Positions 18,501 through 26,972 of a DNA stretch of 64,000 bases are shown piece by piece. The position numbers and the translations under genes were made by a program. How positions within the stretch are numbered: position 1 is the first letter of the stretch; each line of letters opens with the position of its first letter. The notes beneath the pieces are model-generated. The model was not told the DNA's origin. It did not search any database and worked only from the letters and a program-made list of their open reading frames with translations. This DNA comes from Arthrobacter sp. zg-Y769 (GTDB taxonomy: Bacteria > Actinomycetota > Actinomycetes > Actinomycetales > Micrococcaceae): the NCBI RefSeq assembly GCF_020907405.1, contig NZ_JAJJOE010000016.1, positions 112,123-176,122 on the forward strand. Direction: 5' to 3'.

Positions 18501-19268
18501 ATGCCGAAACGCCTCGTTCCCGTCCCGGCACCGCTGGCAAACCTGCGCGACCTGGGCGGAATTCCGGTGGACGGAGGGAAGATCCGCGTGGGCCTGGTGT
18601 TCAGGGCCGACGACGTCGCCACCACCACGCCCGAGCAGGTAGCCGAACTGGTGGCGGCCGGGCTGCACACGATCATTGACCTGCGCTCCGAGGACGAGGC
18701 ACGGCACACGGGACGCGGCCCGTCCGCGGACCACCCGATCCACTATCTCTCCCTCCCCATGACCGAGGCGGCGGGCGCTCCGGCGGAACTGGCCGGACAG
18801 CTGCTGGCCTCTGTCCGCACACCGGAGCACGTGGGCCAGTGGTATGCGAAAATCTTCGCCGCACAGAAGGAGGCCCTGGTGCGGGGGCTTCAGGCCGTGG
18901 CCGATTCCCCCGGGACGGTGTTGTTCCACTGTGCCGCCGGCAAGGACCGTACGGGCTTGTTCGCCGCTGCCCTGCTGGCGGTGCTGGGGGCAGGACCCGA
19001 TGCCATCGCCGAGGATTACGCCCGCACCCAGGACCGGTTGCCTGAGGTCTACCGCCGGATGGGGCTGGCGGAACTCAGCGGAGGCTACGGCATCCCGGCG
19101 GACCACCCGGTGCTGGCCGCCCACCCGGCGGCAATGCGGTCGATGCTGGCAGCCCTGGACACTGCTGCGGACGGTGCCGTTGCCGTGCTGCGTGCCGGCG
19201 GGCTCACTTCCGATCTGGCCGGCCGTCTGCACCGCAGGCTGGTGCAACCGGTCCCGGCGCAGGTGTAG
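18501..19268 (+). CDS. tyrosine-protein phosphatase (MptpB/LipA-like)
   Basis: 255-residue cytosolic phosphatase with the P-loop signature HCAAGKDRTG (nucleophile Cys144, Arg150). It opens with the family's hallmark LANLRDLGGIPV (12-23), and LVFRADDV and LRSEDEAR follow. This matches the bacterial Tyr/Ser phosphatases typified by mycobacterial PtpB, which act on phosphotyrosine or phosphoinositides; the physiological substrate is unknown. ATG 18501 has AGGAAG upstream; the frame extends to 18441 without support. Eight bases separate its stop from nhaA. Confidence 0.87.
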   Translation: MPKRLVPVPAPLANLRDLGGIPVDGGKIRVGLVFRADDVATTTPEQVAELVAAGLHTIIDLRSEDEARHTGRGPSADHPIHYLSLPMTEAAGAPAELAGQLLASVRTPEHVGQWYAKIFAAQKEALVRGLQAVADSPGTVLFHCAAGKDRTGLFAAALLAVLGAGPDAIAEDYARTQDRLPEVYRRMGLAELSGGYGIPADHPVLAAHPAAMRSMLAALDTAADGAVAVLRAGGLTSDLAGRLHRRLVQPVPAQV

Positions 19269-19276
19269 GGCGTCCA

Positions 19277-21103
19277 ATGCCCGGCCGCCCGTATCGTCTT
19301 ACCACCCTCGCCGGCGCGTCCGGCGGAGGTGCGGAAAAGCGCCCCGCCGCCCTGTTGCTGCTGGCCACAATCGTGGCGGTGCTCTGGGCAAATGCACCGT
19401 TTGCCGGGTCCTACGAACACTTCTGGGAATCCACCGTCGAGGTCCGTGCAGGCAGCATGGATCTGGAGCTGACCGCCCGGGAGCTGGTCAACGACGCGCT
19501 CATGGCCGTGTTCTTCTTCGTTGTGGGGCTTGAGGTGCGGCGGGAGTTTGCCCTCGGGGAGTTAACCAACCGGTCCCGGGCGGTGATTCCGGTGGTTGCT
19601 GCAGCAGCCGGGATTGCCGTGCCCGCCGTAGTTTTCCTGCTGTTCACCGCGGGCACGGAGGACGCCGCGGCGTGGGGCGTGGTCATCTCCACCGACACCG
19701 CATTTCTGCTGGGTGCGCTGGCCGTCGCCGGGCCGCGGGTTCCCGGCAGGCTGCGGATCTTCCTGTTGACCCTCGCGGTGGTGGACGATATTGCCGCGCT
19801 CAGCATTATTGCCCTGGTCTATACGGAACATCTGGAGCCCGTGCCGTTGCTGCTGGCCTTCGCCGGGCTGGCTGCCGTCGCACTGACCCGCCGGTTGCCG
19901 TACGGGCGGGGCGCCGTCTACTCCGTCCTGGCGGTCCTTATCTGGCTGGCCTTCTACGCTTCGGGGGTGCACCCGACGCTGGCCGGCGTCGGTATTGCCC
20001 TGCTGGTCCCGGTGTTTCCGCCCGCCCGGCAGGACGTGGAACAAGCGCTGGAGCTGACCCGCGTTTTCCGCCAGTCCCCCAATTCCCGGTATGCCCGGGC
20101 GGCGGTGCACAGCGTACGTGAGTCCATCTCCATTAACGACCGACTGCACAGCGCCTATACCCCGTACGTGGATTACGTGATCCTGCCGGTCTTCGCCCTC
20201 GCCAATGCGGGCGTGAGACTGGACTGGCAAACACTGGAACAGGCCCTGCGGTCACCACTCGCCTGGGGTATTGTCTGCGGCCTGGTGCTGGGGAAGTTCA
20301 CCGGTATTTTCGGTGCGGCAGCAGTACTGCACCGACTGCGGATAGGCGAGTTCGGTCCCGGGCTGACGCTCGGCCGCATTGCCGGCGGCGCCGCCCTCTC
20401 CGGCATCGGATTCACTATCGCCCTGTTCATCATCGGCCTGGCCATCGAAGAGCCCGCGGTGCGGAACGAAGCACGGGTAGCGGTCCTGGCCGGGTCACTG
20501 TTGGCGTTCACCGCGGGAGCCCTCATCTTCAGGATCGTGGAGAGGAAGCGTCCTTCCGTTCCCGTAGGCGAGGTGCTGGCCCGGCCGGTGGATCCGTCCC
20601 GTGACCACGTTGTGGGCCCGGCGGAGGCACCGTTGACCCTCGTCGAATACGGGGACTACGAGTGCCCGTTCTGCAGCCGGGCCACGGGGACCATCATGGA
20701 AGTACGGGAGTATTTTGGTTCCGACCTGCGCTACGTCTGGCGCCATTTTCCGTTGCCCAGGGTCCACCCCAACGCGGTGTCAGCCGCCGAGGCCGCCGAG
20801 GCCGCGGCCCGGCAGGGCCGCTTCCGGGATTACAGTGCCCATCTTTTCGAGCATCAGGACAACCTGCTCCCCGAAGACCTGCTGGATGCGGCGGGGGGCC
20901 TGGGCCTGGACATGGACCGCTTCGAGGCAGACCTGCGGTCCGCGGAGGTACGCAACCGGGTCCTGGATGATGCATTGGACGCCGAGTCCATGGACCTGCG
21001 CGGAACGCCCACGTTCTTCATCGGGCACCGCCGGCACCACGGCCCCTATGACGCCGCCACGCTGATCCGTGCCCTGGAAGCGTCACGGTCGGCGGTGCCA
21101 TAG
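19277..21103 (+). CDS. nhaA: Na+/H+ antiporter NhaA fused to a DsbA-like thioredoxin domain
   Basis: 608 residues. The first ~415 form a complete NhaA antiporter: hydrophobic helices, the TDTAF element (139-143) and the essential aspartate pair Asp170-Asp171 (LAVVDDIAAL), which bind Na+/H+. A basic linker (ERKRPSVPVGEV) follows. Residues about 440-600 form a DsbA-family thioredoxin fold with active site CPFC (463-466) and cis-proline loop GTPTFF (576-581). The fusion is a known actinobacterial architecture; the redox domain may sense or modify the antiporter. Continues after 23 bp with an SDR gene. Confidence 0.9.
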   Translation: MPGRPYRLTTLAGASGGGAEKRPAALLLLATIVAVLWANAPFAGSYEHFWESTVEVRAGSMDLELTARELVNDALMAVFFFVVGLEVRREFALGELTNRSRAVIPVVAAAAGIAVPAVVFLLFTAGTEDAAAWGVVISTDTAFLLGALAVAGPRVPGRLRIFLLTLAVVDDIAALSIIALVYTEHLEPVPLLLAFAGLAAVALTRRLPYGRGAVYSVLAVLIWLAFYASGVHPTLAGVGIALLVPVFPPARQDVEQALELTRVFRQSPNSRYARAAVHSVRESISINDRLHSAYTPYVDYVILPVFALANAGVRLDWQTLEQALRSPLAWGIVCGLVLGKFTGIFGAAAVLHRLRIGEFGPGLTLGRIAGGAALSGIGFTIALFIIGLAIEEPAVRNEARVAVLAGSLLAFTAGALIFRIVERKRPSVPVGEVLARPVDPSRDHVVGPAEAPLTLVEYGDYECPFCSRATGTIMEVREYFGSDLRYVWRHFPLPRVHPNAVSAAEAAEAAARQGRFRDYSAHLFEHQDNLLPEDLLDAAGGLGLDMDRFEADLRSAEVRNRVLDDALDAESMDLRGTPTFFIGHRRHHGPYDAATLIRALEASRSAVP

Positions 21104-21126
21104 GCGCTGCGGGTACGCTCGGGCGC

Positions 21127-21885
21127 ATGGGTAACAACACGTTGGTCACCGGCGCCGGCCGGGGCATCGGAGCAGCAATCGCAGCCGCCCTCGCGGAGGC
21201 CGGCCACACCGTGGCGGTCCATGCCGGGCACGACGCCGAGGCTGCCCGGCGGGTGGCCGACGCGCTGCCCGGGTCCGGGCATGCCGTCGTCGTCGGAGAT
21301 CTGGCCATCCCGGCCGAGTGTGAACGGATCTTCACCGAGGCCGTTCACCAGCTTGGCGGCCTGGACGTGCTGGTGAACAATGCCGGAGTGTTCCGGGCCC
21401 AGCCGGTGACGTCCGGGTCCTTTGCCGACTGGCAGGACGCGTGGCGGCAGACCCTCGACGTGAACCTGATGGCGCCGGCGAATCTCTGCCGCCTGATGGC
21501 CGAGCACCTGATCCAGCGGCCTGTGGGCCCCTCGGGCGGGCGGCTGGTGAATGTGGGCTCGCGCGGCGCCTACCGGGGAGAGCCGGAGAACCCGGCCTAC
21601 GGTGCCAGCAAGGCCGGGCTGCACTCACTGACCCAGTCCCTCGCCGTGGCGCTGGCACCGTACGGGATCTTTTCCGCCGCCGTCGCACCGGGATTCGTGG
21701 ACACCCGGATGGGCCGCCCCGCGCTGGAGGGAGCCAGCGGCGCCGCCATCCGGGCGCAGAGTCCGTTCAACCGGGTCGCGGAGCCGGAGGAAGTGGCTGC
21801 AACTGTGGCCTGGCTCGCCGCGGATGCCCCGGAATGGGTCAGCGGCACGGTGATCGACGTGAACGGTGCCTCGCACCTGCGCTGA
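21127..21885 (+). CDS. SDR-family oxidoreductase
   Basis: Classical short-chain dehydrogenase, 252 residues. Cofactor loop GAGRGIG (9-15), NNAG (84-87), catalytic Ser145, Tyr158 and Lys162 (NPAYGASKAGL), and the C-terminal GTVIDVNGASHL. It would reduce or oxidise an alcohol/ketone using NAD(P)H; the basic residues usual for NADPH selection are not obvious. Close spacing after nhaA suggests cotranscription but no functional link is evident. Convergent with the following SDR gene. Confidence 0.87.
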   Translation: MGNNTLVTGAGRGIGAAIAAALAEAGHTVAVHAGHDAEAARRVADALPGSGHAVVVGDLAIPAECERIFTEAVHQLGGLDVLVNNAGVFRAQPVTSGSFADWQDAWRQTLDVNLMAPANLCRLMAEHLIQRPVGPSGGRLVNVGSRGAYRGEPENPAYGASKAGLHSLTQSLAVALAPYGIFSAAVAPGFVDTRMGRPALEGASGAAIRAQSPFNRVAEPEEVAATVAWLAADAPEWVSGTVIDVNGASHLR

Positions 21886-21917
21886 CCTCACCGGGCGGCA
21901 CGGGCAAGGCTGAACCC

Positions 21918-22685
21918 TTAGGCCTGCTGCGGCTGGCCGTTGCTGGCCGTGGTGCCGCCGTCAACCGGCAGGATCGCGCCCGTGATGAACCGTGCGGCGT
22001 CGGAGGCCAGGAACAGGATCGCGTCCGCGACCTCGTCCGGCTGGCCTGGACGGCCCAGCGCGATCCGTTCGGCGAACTTCGCCTTCTGCTCTTCGTCGTC
22101 CTTCTTGTCGGCGGTGAGCTCGGTCCAGATCAGGCCCGGTGCCACGGCGTTCACGCGCACCCCGTCCTTGCCGTGGTCCAGGGCGACGGCACGGGTGAAG
22201 TTGTTGACCCCGCCCTTCGCCGCGTTGTAGGCGCTCATGTTCCAGTCAGCGGCCATGCCGGAGACGGAGGAGGTGTTGACGATGCAGCCCTTGGATTCGA
22301 TCAGGTGCGGGATCGCGGCCTTGGTGCCGTAGAAGACGCCCGACAGGTCCGTCTCGATGACCCGGTGCCATTCCTCGACGTCGGTCTCCTCGACCGGCCC
22401 GTTGGCCAGGGTACCGGCGTTGTTCACCAGGATGTCCAGGTGCCCGTGCTGCTGCACGGTATCCTCGACGAGCTTGCGGATGTCGTCCCAGTTGGCGGAA
22501 TCGGCGACGACGGCGGTGGCGGTGCCTTCGGGCAGGTCGGCTGCCGTGGCGGTGATTTTCTCTGCCACGGTGTCGGTCAGGACTACGGTGGCTCCTTCGG
22601 CAACGAACCCTCGGGCCGCTGCCTCGCCGATGCCGGATCCGGCGCCGGTGACAATAACGACTTTGCCCTCAAAACGGTTATTCAT
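21918..22685 (-). CDS. SDR-family oxidoreductase, glucose/3-oxoacyl dehydrogenase-like
   Basis: 255 residues with the complete classical SDR signature: VIVTGAGSGIGEAAARGF near the N-terminus, NNAG, catalytic NTSSVSG ... SAYNAAKGGV, and the C-terminal FITGAILPVDGGTTA loop. ATG 22685 is preferred to the TTG six bases upstream because it lies at better spacing from AGGAAGG. It is a paralogue of the neighbouring SDR only at superfamily level. Substrate unknown. Confidence 0.87.
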   Translation of the reverse strand: MNNRFEGKVVIVTGAGSGIGEAAARGFVAEGATVVLTDTVAEKITATAADLPEGTATAVVADSANWDDIRKLVEDTVQQHGHLDILVNNAGTLANGPVEETDVEEWHRVIETDLSGVFYGTKAAIPHLIESKGCIVNTSSVSGMAADWNMSAYNAAKGGVNNFTRAVALDHGKDGVRVNAVAPGLIWTELTADKKDDEEQKAKFAERIALGRPGQPDEVADAILFLASDAARFITGAILPVDGGTTASNGQPQQA

Positions 22686-22735
22686 CTGCAAGCCTTCCTC
22701 GTGTCTAAGCAGGGTACAAGCGGTTGCGCCAGTCC

Positions 22736-24034
22736 TTACGAACCTATCACCGGGGGTTTCGACACCGCTTCCAGTTCGTCATCCACAAACCGCGGTGCGG
22801 CTGCACGGATGCCGGCACCGACCATCACGACGGCTGAGGCAATCAGGAGCGCCAGCGGCAGGGTCCAGCTGCCGGAGGCATCGTGCAGGGCACCGATGGC
22901 GAACGGTCCCATGGCCGCCAGCAAATAGCCGACGGGCTGGATGAAGCCCGAGAGCTGCGCGGTAACCCGCGGTTCCCGGGAGCGGGCGGTGATCAGCGCC
23001 AGCGCGGTGGGGAAAGCGAATCCGCCCACGCCCAGGAACAGCGCCCAGAGCCAGGGCAGCGTGTCCGCAGCCAGCAGCAGCCCGCTGTAGCCTGCCGCCA
23101 TGCAAACACCGAGGCCGGCAATGTAGGTCCGCAGGCGCGGTGAGCGTGCCACCAGCACGGGCATGATCAACCCGCCCGGGATGCCGAGCCCGGCAATGAT
23201 CGCCGCCATCAGTCCGGCGTGTGCCTGCTCCAGTCCGGCATCGCGGTAGATCTGTGCGGCCCAGCCGAACTGGACGTAGGCGTGCATGGACTGCACACCG
23301 AAGAAGATGCTCAGGGCGACGGCGGTGCGGGAGGAACGCATGCGGGTCCCGGCGCGTTTTCCGCCGGCAGTAGCAGCTACCGGGTCCCGCCCGGTGCGCA
23401 GAAGCAGGACCGTCCAGAAGATAAAAGCCACCAGCGCCGCGGCACCCCACAATCCCAGGCTAAGCCGCCAGCCCTCCGGATCCGTTCCGGCCAGGATGCC
23501 GCCGAACAGCAGCGGCAAGGTGGCCCCCAGGGCGAGGGTGGTGCCGTAGACCGAATTCAGCACGGGCAGATGCCTGCCGGCGTGGCGCTTGATGAAGGCC
23601 GGAACAAGGATGTTGCCCACCGCCATGCCGGCGAAGGCCAGCACAGTCAGCACCAGGAACAGTGCCGCGGAATCCACGAACGAACGGACCAGAAGTCCGG
23701 CGGCCACCGTCGCGAGGGCCAGCACAATAGAGCCGTTGATTCCCGTTTTGCGGGAGAGGGCGACGGCGAGCGCTCCGACGGCAGCGAAGGTCAGGCCCGG
23801 CAGCGCCGTGAGCACCCCAGCAGCGGTGGCATCCAGGCCCAGCCCGGCCTGCAGCTCTGCCAGGACCGGCCCCACTGATGAAGCGCCGGGGCGCAGGTTC
23901 ACCGCTACCAGGACCACTGCCATGCCAACCAGCCAGAAGGGCAGGGGGCGGCTCCGCCCGGTGGTTTTTGCCGGTGTCCCTTGGGTCTCGCTCACCCGAG
24001 TCTTTTTATCACGGCTCCGGTTTTCCGGACCCAT
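22736..24034 (-). CDS. MFS transporter, CynX/NimT-like
   Basis: 432 residues, 12 predicted membrane helices, opening after a polar leader at FWLVGMAVVLVAVNLRPGASSVGPVLAEL, the hallmark of the CynX/NimT (cyanate permease/nitroimidazole exporter) branch of MFS. A GTG codon at 23995 (start of VSETQGTP) is an alternative start that removes 13 residues. Branch members move small organic anions or drugs; substrate unknown. Ends 51 bp before the SDR gene on the same strand, so possibly cotranscribed with it. Confidence 0.85.
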   Translation of the reverse strand: MGPENRSRDKKTRVSETQGTPAKTTGRSRPLPFWLVGMAVVLVAVNLRPGASSVGPVLAELQAGLGLDATAAGVLTALPGLTFAAVGALAVALSRKTGINGSIVLALATVAAGLLVRSFVDSAALFLVLTVLAFAGMAVGNILVPAFIKRHAGRHLPVLNSVYGTTLALGATLPLLFGGILAGTDPEGWRLSLGLWGAAALVAFIFWTVLLLRTGRDPVAATAGGKRAGTRMRSSRTAVALSIFFGVQSMHAYVQFGWAAQIYRDAGLEQAHAGLMAAIIAGLGIPGGLIMPVLVARSPRLRTYIAGLGVCMAAGYSGLLLAADTLPWLWALFLGVGGFAFPTALALITARSREPRVTAQLSGFIQPVGYLLAAMGPFAIGALHDASGSWTLPLALLIASAVVMVGAGIRAAAPRFVDDELEAVSKPPVIGS

Positions 24035-24037
24035 GTG

Positions 24038-24703
24038 TCAGACCGGCAAACCGGGGGCCGGGCTGAAGCTGGCCGAATCCACAAACGCCGTCGCGGTGTC
24101 CGGCGCAATCTCGGTCATGCCGGCGTCGACAATCAACGGACCGGCGCCGGGACGGGCGGCCAGCTCTGCAAACTGGTTCCCCGCCGTGAAGCGCACGCCC
24201 GCCGGTTCTCCGGAGTCCTGCCAGGCCTGCCGTGCGGCCGGCTCCAGCTGCAGGTACCAGGACAGCAATGCGTGCGCTGCCTGCGCGGAGGCCTTGCCGG
24301 TGGACATGTCCAGATCTGCGTTCAGGACGATCACCGGGGCGATTCCCGGCCAGGGCGCCGGGTCCTCGTCCGGCAGCTGGGTCCCCGAGACCTGCAGCTT
24401 GGCGAGGTTCTTGGGCATCTGCTCGTAAGTCACCGGTTCGAAGGCGATCGCCTGCGCACGGCCTACCGTGACCGGGCCCGACGGCGCTTCGGCGGCCAGC
24501 CGCTCAAAGGTACTGGGATTCGCCCGGCGGACGGTCTTCGTGAACCGGCCATACAGCCAGTTCTCCCACGCTTCACTCTCCGGGATGGCCGTGTAGGCCC
24601 GGACGCTGGCGACGGCGGCAGCGGCAACGGCGTCGCGGTGGGCGGCGGGATCTGTCTTGTCCACGAGCAGGACTATGGGCTGGACTTTGTCGAACGGCTG
24701 CAT
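24038..24703 (-). CDS. Pth2-family peptidyl-tRNA hydrolase-like protein
   Basis: 221 residues. The central segment VIVLNADLDMSTGKASAQAA matches the Pth2 signature (M-S-x-GK-x-x-AQ-x-AHA) and the later MTEIAPDTATAF matches the Pth2 TEI-pro-xT motif. Pth2 releases peptides from tRNA and is typically archaeal/eukaryotic, with such homologues present in actinobacteria. The N-terminal ~100 residues (PIVLLVDKTDPAAHRDAVAAAA) form an extra domain of unknown role. Bacteria normally use unrelated Pth, so this is probably accessory. Stops three bases from the start of the MFS gene, so likely an operon. Confidence 0.7.
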   Translation of the reverse strand: MQPFDKVQPIVLLVDKTDPAAHRDAVAAAAVASVRAYTAIPESEAWENWLYGRFTKTVRRANPSTFERLAAEAPSGPVTVGRAQAIAFEPVTYEQMPKNLAKLQVSGTQLPDEDPAPWPGIAPVIVLNADLDMSTGKASAQAAHALLSWYLQLEPAARQAWQDSGEPAGVRFTAGNQFAELAARPGAGPLIVDAGMTEIAPDTATAFVDSASFSPAPGLPV

Positions 24704-24781
24704 GCTTCCAGTTTTCCATGTCCGCGGTGGCGGGCTGATCTCAGGCCAACCAGAGTGCTTCGGCTCCGGGTGCCTCGAAAC

Positions 24782-25201
24782 CTATAGCTTGATGGCTGCA
24801 GCCATCTCGTTGACGAAATCCTCGGTTTCGGCGGCGTTGCGGAATCCGTAGGAGACTTCCCGCACTGCCTCCTGCCGGGAGCGGGGCACCGCGTGGTACT
24901 TGACGGCGGCAAAATTGCCCGGTTCGGCCACGGGGCCCACCAGCGGACGGCCTTTCATTCGGGCGAACTGCCGCAGGGTCGGGTCGATCCGCCACTGATC
25001 CGTCTCCACCCAGAAATGGTCCCCCATGCCCGAGCTTCCGCTGGCCACCCGCACATCCTCCAGCCCGGCGGCTGCCATTAGCCAGGCGAGCGTGAACGAC
25101 GTCGGAGCGCCCAGCCCTGACCCGTAGGGAATATGGGCCTCCGCCACGGCTGCTGCCTGTTCTGCGAGGTCGGTGGCTTCCTTGAGGCTGAGTGTCTGCA
25201 T
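24782..25201 (-). CDS. small hypothetical protein, possibly a Cys-less transglutaminase-like fold
   Basis: 139 residues, soluble. The order SFTLAWLMAAAGLEDVRVASG followed by GDHFWVETDQWRIDPT resembles the Cys-helix / His / Asp layout of transglutaminase-like proteins. His (GDHFWVE) and Asp (WRIDPT) are present, but the position where the catalytic Cys should be reads APTSF. If the resemblance is real the protein is catalytically dead. The assignment is weak and rests on pattern only. Lies 78 bp upstream of the Pth2-like gene on the same strand. Confidence 0.6.
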   Translation of the reverse strand: MQTLSLKEATDLAEQAAAVAEAHIPYGSGLGAPTSFTLAWLMAAAGLEDVRVASGSSGMGDHFWVETDQWRIDPTLRQFARMKGRPLVGPVAEPGNFAAVKYHAVPRSRQEAVREVSYGFRNAAETEDFVNEMAAAIKL

Positions 25202-25283
25202 AGTTCTATGTTCTCAGCCGTTGGGCACAAACCTTGCCGCCGTTCCTGCGGCCGGGCTGCGGGGTGCTCCACCGCCACCTGGT

Positions 25284-25820
25284 TCAGGCGGCTGCCCCGG
25301 TGTCCGGACGGCGCATCCGGTCAGTCGCACGCCGGACGGGCGGGTCACCCTCGGCGTTCTGCAGCAGCCGGTCGAAGTCCATCAGCCCCACGTCACCGCA
25401 TTTGAAGGACATCCTGGCCTCGGGCCTGCTGCCGGCCGCGCTGGGCTTCAGCCGTCCGGTGAGGGCGATGCGCAGCTGCCCGCCGCCGTCGTCGTTGACC
25501 TGCAGCTGCCGTTTCGCGGCCAGTTCGCGTACGCCCTTCGTATCCACCGCGGGAGCGTTATAAAAGTACTCACGGACCACCAGGGTCAGGGCCTCTGCGT
25601 CCACCCGGTCCTGCCGGGGCCAGCGGACCAGCTTGTCCGTGACTGCCTGAACGGGGTGGACAAGGAACCCGAACCCAATAAGCAGCGTGGCCAGGTCACC
25701 GCCGCCCATCACGAGGAACAGCAGTGCTGCCACGCTCAGGCCCACGATGGTTCTCACCGAATGGGGATGCCGGGGACTAAGCGGAACGGTGGCCAGTACC
25801 GGTTGGATCTGCGGGGACAT
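25284..25820 (-). CDS. hypothetical membrane protein
   Basis: 178 residues, not recognised. The N-terminus has two hydrophobic segments in close succession (TIVGLSVAALLFLVMGGG and LATLLIGFGFLVHPV, about 24-55), followed by a soluble ~120-residue tail with mixed charge (REYFYNAPAVDTKGVRELAAKRQLQV). Its ATG overlaps the upstream stop by one base (TGATG), so it is translationally coupled to the coiled-coil protein at 25820-26404 and the two may act together. No enzymatic motif seen. Confidence 0.65.
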   Translation of the reverse strand: MSPQIQPVLATVPLSPRHPHSVRTIVGLSVAALLFLVMGGGDLATLLIGFGFLVHPVQAVTDKLVRWPRQDRVDAEALTLVVREYFYNAPAVDTKGVRELAAKRQLQVNDDGGGQLRIALTGRLKPSAAGSRPEARMSFKCGDVGLMDFDRLLQNAEGDPPVRRATDRMRRPDTGAAA

Positions 25821-26404
25821 CAGGACCAGCCTCCCTTCAGCCCTGCCAGTGCCTCTGCTTCACGGGCCAGCCTGGCTGCCTCGTGCAGTTCGCGGTCGGA
25901 GCGGCTTCGGCTGTGGATCAGCGGGTCCTGCTCAACGGCCGCTTCGAGGGAGCGAAGCCGGTTTCGGTGGTTCTGCGCCGTCTGCGCCAGCTTCAACTGC
26001 GCCTTGGAACTTGTCAGTTTTTGCATCAATTCCTCCACACGGGATTCCTTCGCACGGACAACCTCAAAATGGTGGCGCGCCGTGGCTTCAATGCGTACCG
26101 CCAGGTCATACATGCGGCGCGCGGTTTCGGCGAGCGTGACGGCTTGGCCTGCGGCCAGCCGGTCCTCAGCAACCACGGCTTCCAACGCTCGCAACCGGAT
26201 TTCGTAGGCACGCGTCACCGCACTGTAGTGCCGCATCACTTCCCAGGCTGCGCGCATCTGGTTCCTCGCCACGTCCTGGCGTGCCGCAGTGGCGGCAATC
26301 GCCGCATCGAGCCGGGCACAAGTCTGGGCGTAGATGTCCACGGGCTCCGGAGCCCCGAACTGCACCTGCGCTATTCTGCGGACCCGCCTGAGGTTTTCGC
26401 CCAC
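25820..26404 (-). CDS. hypothetical helical protein
   Basis: 194 residues from GTG 26404 (VGENLRRVRRIAQVQFG), chosen because AGAGAGG precedes it; the frame is open to 26485 but that part shows no support. Almost wholly alpha-helical and Ala/Arg/Glu/Gln-rich with likely coiled coil from residue ~30 to the end. No signal peptide or membrane segment. Coupled by a one-base overlap to the membrane protein gene downstream. Function unknown. Confidence 0.65.
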   Translation of the reverse strand: MGENLRRVRRIAQVQFGAPEPVDIYAQTCARLDAAIAATAARQDVARNQMRAAWEVMRHYSAVTRAYEIRLRALEAVVAEDRLAAGQAVTLAETARRMYDLAVRIEATARHHFEVVRAKESRVEELMQKLTSSKAQLKLAQTAQNHRNRLRSLEAAVEQDPLIHSRSRSDRELHEAARLAREAEALAGLKGGWS

Positions 26405-26573
26405 AGCTGCCTCTCTACAGTCTGTCGCTGGACCGGGAAAGAGTGCCGCGCCGGATTCGAAGCGTATGGCTCCCGACGGCGGCAACGGTGAGCCGGTCCA
26501 TTAACCCTGCCCGCGCCCGGGCCGCCGGGTCAATGGACGGAGCCCGATTGCGGCCCTGTGGGAGACTGCACGC

Positions 26574-26952
26574 ATGGAAATCCGTCCCGCCGCCCTGCTC
26601 AATGGTTCCTTTTCCGTGCGCAGGGCGGCACGCGACGACGTCGGGCCGATCGTGCGTCTGCTGCAGGCCGACGCGCCGGGGTTCCCAGCCGGTTCATCCG
26701 ACGCCTACACGCTCGAGCGGAGCGACCCGGCTGCAGGTTGAAGCCGTCCATGTCCGTGCCGATCTCCGGTCCAACGGGCTCGGTACGGCCATGATGGACT
26801 GGGCGGCGGAGGGCCGGCGGAACGGTGCGGAGCTGGTCCAGCTCACCTCCAACGCGAAGCGGGACTCTGCCCACCGCTTCTACCAGCGGCTGGGCTTTGA
26901 GGCATCCCACATCGGATTCAAGCGAGCCCTTCCTCCGCTCGCGGAGCGGTAG
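26574..26952 (+). pseudogene. GNAT acetyltransferase remnant with internal deletion and frameshift
   Basis: From ATG 26574 one frame reads MEIRPAALLNGSFSVRRAAR, the usual GNAT beta-1/helix-1 start, and stops at 26741. A second frame picks up near 26713 with GATRLQVEAVHVRADLRSNG, then LGTAMMDWAAEG and RDSAHRFYQRLGFEASH, the acetyl-CoA loop and last half of a GNAT enzyme, ending at 26952. The middle section (roughly 50-60 residues of beta-2 to beta-4) is missing at the junction, and the frames differ. So this is a decayed gene and not a single sequencing slip. It converges on ligK. Confidence 0.75.
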
Positions 26953-26972
26953 GGCGCCGCCCCGCACGTGCG

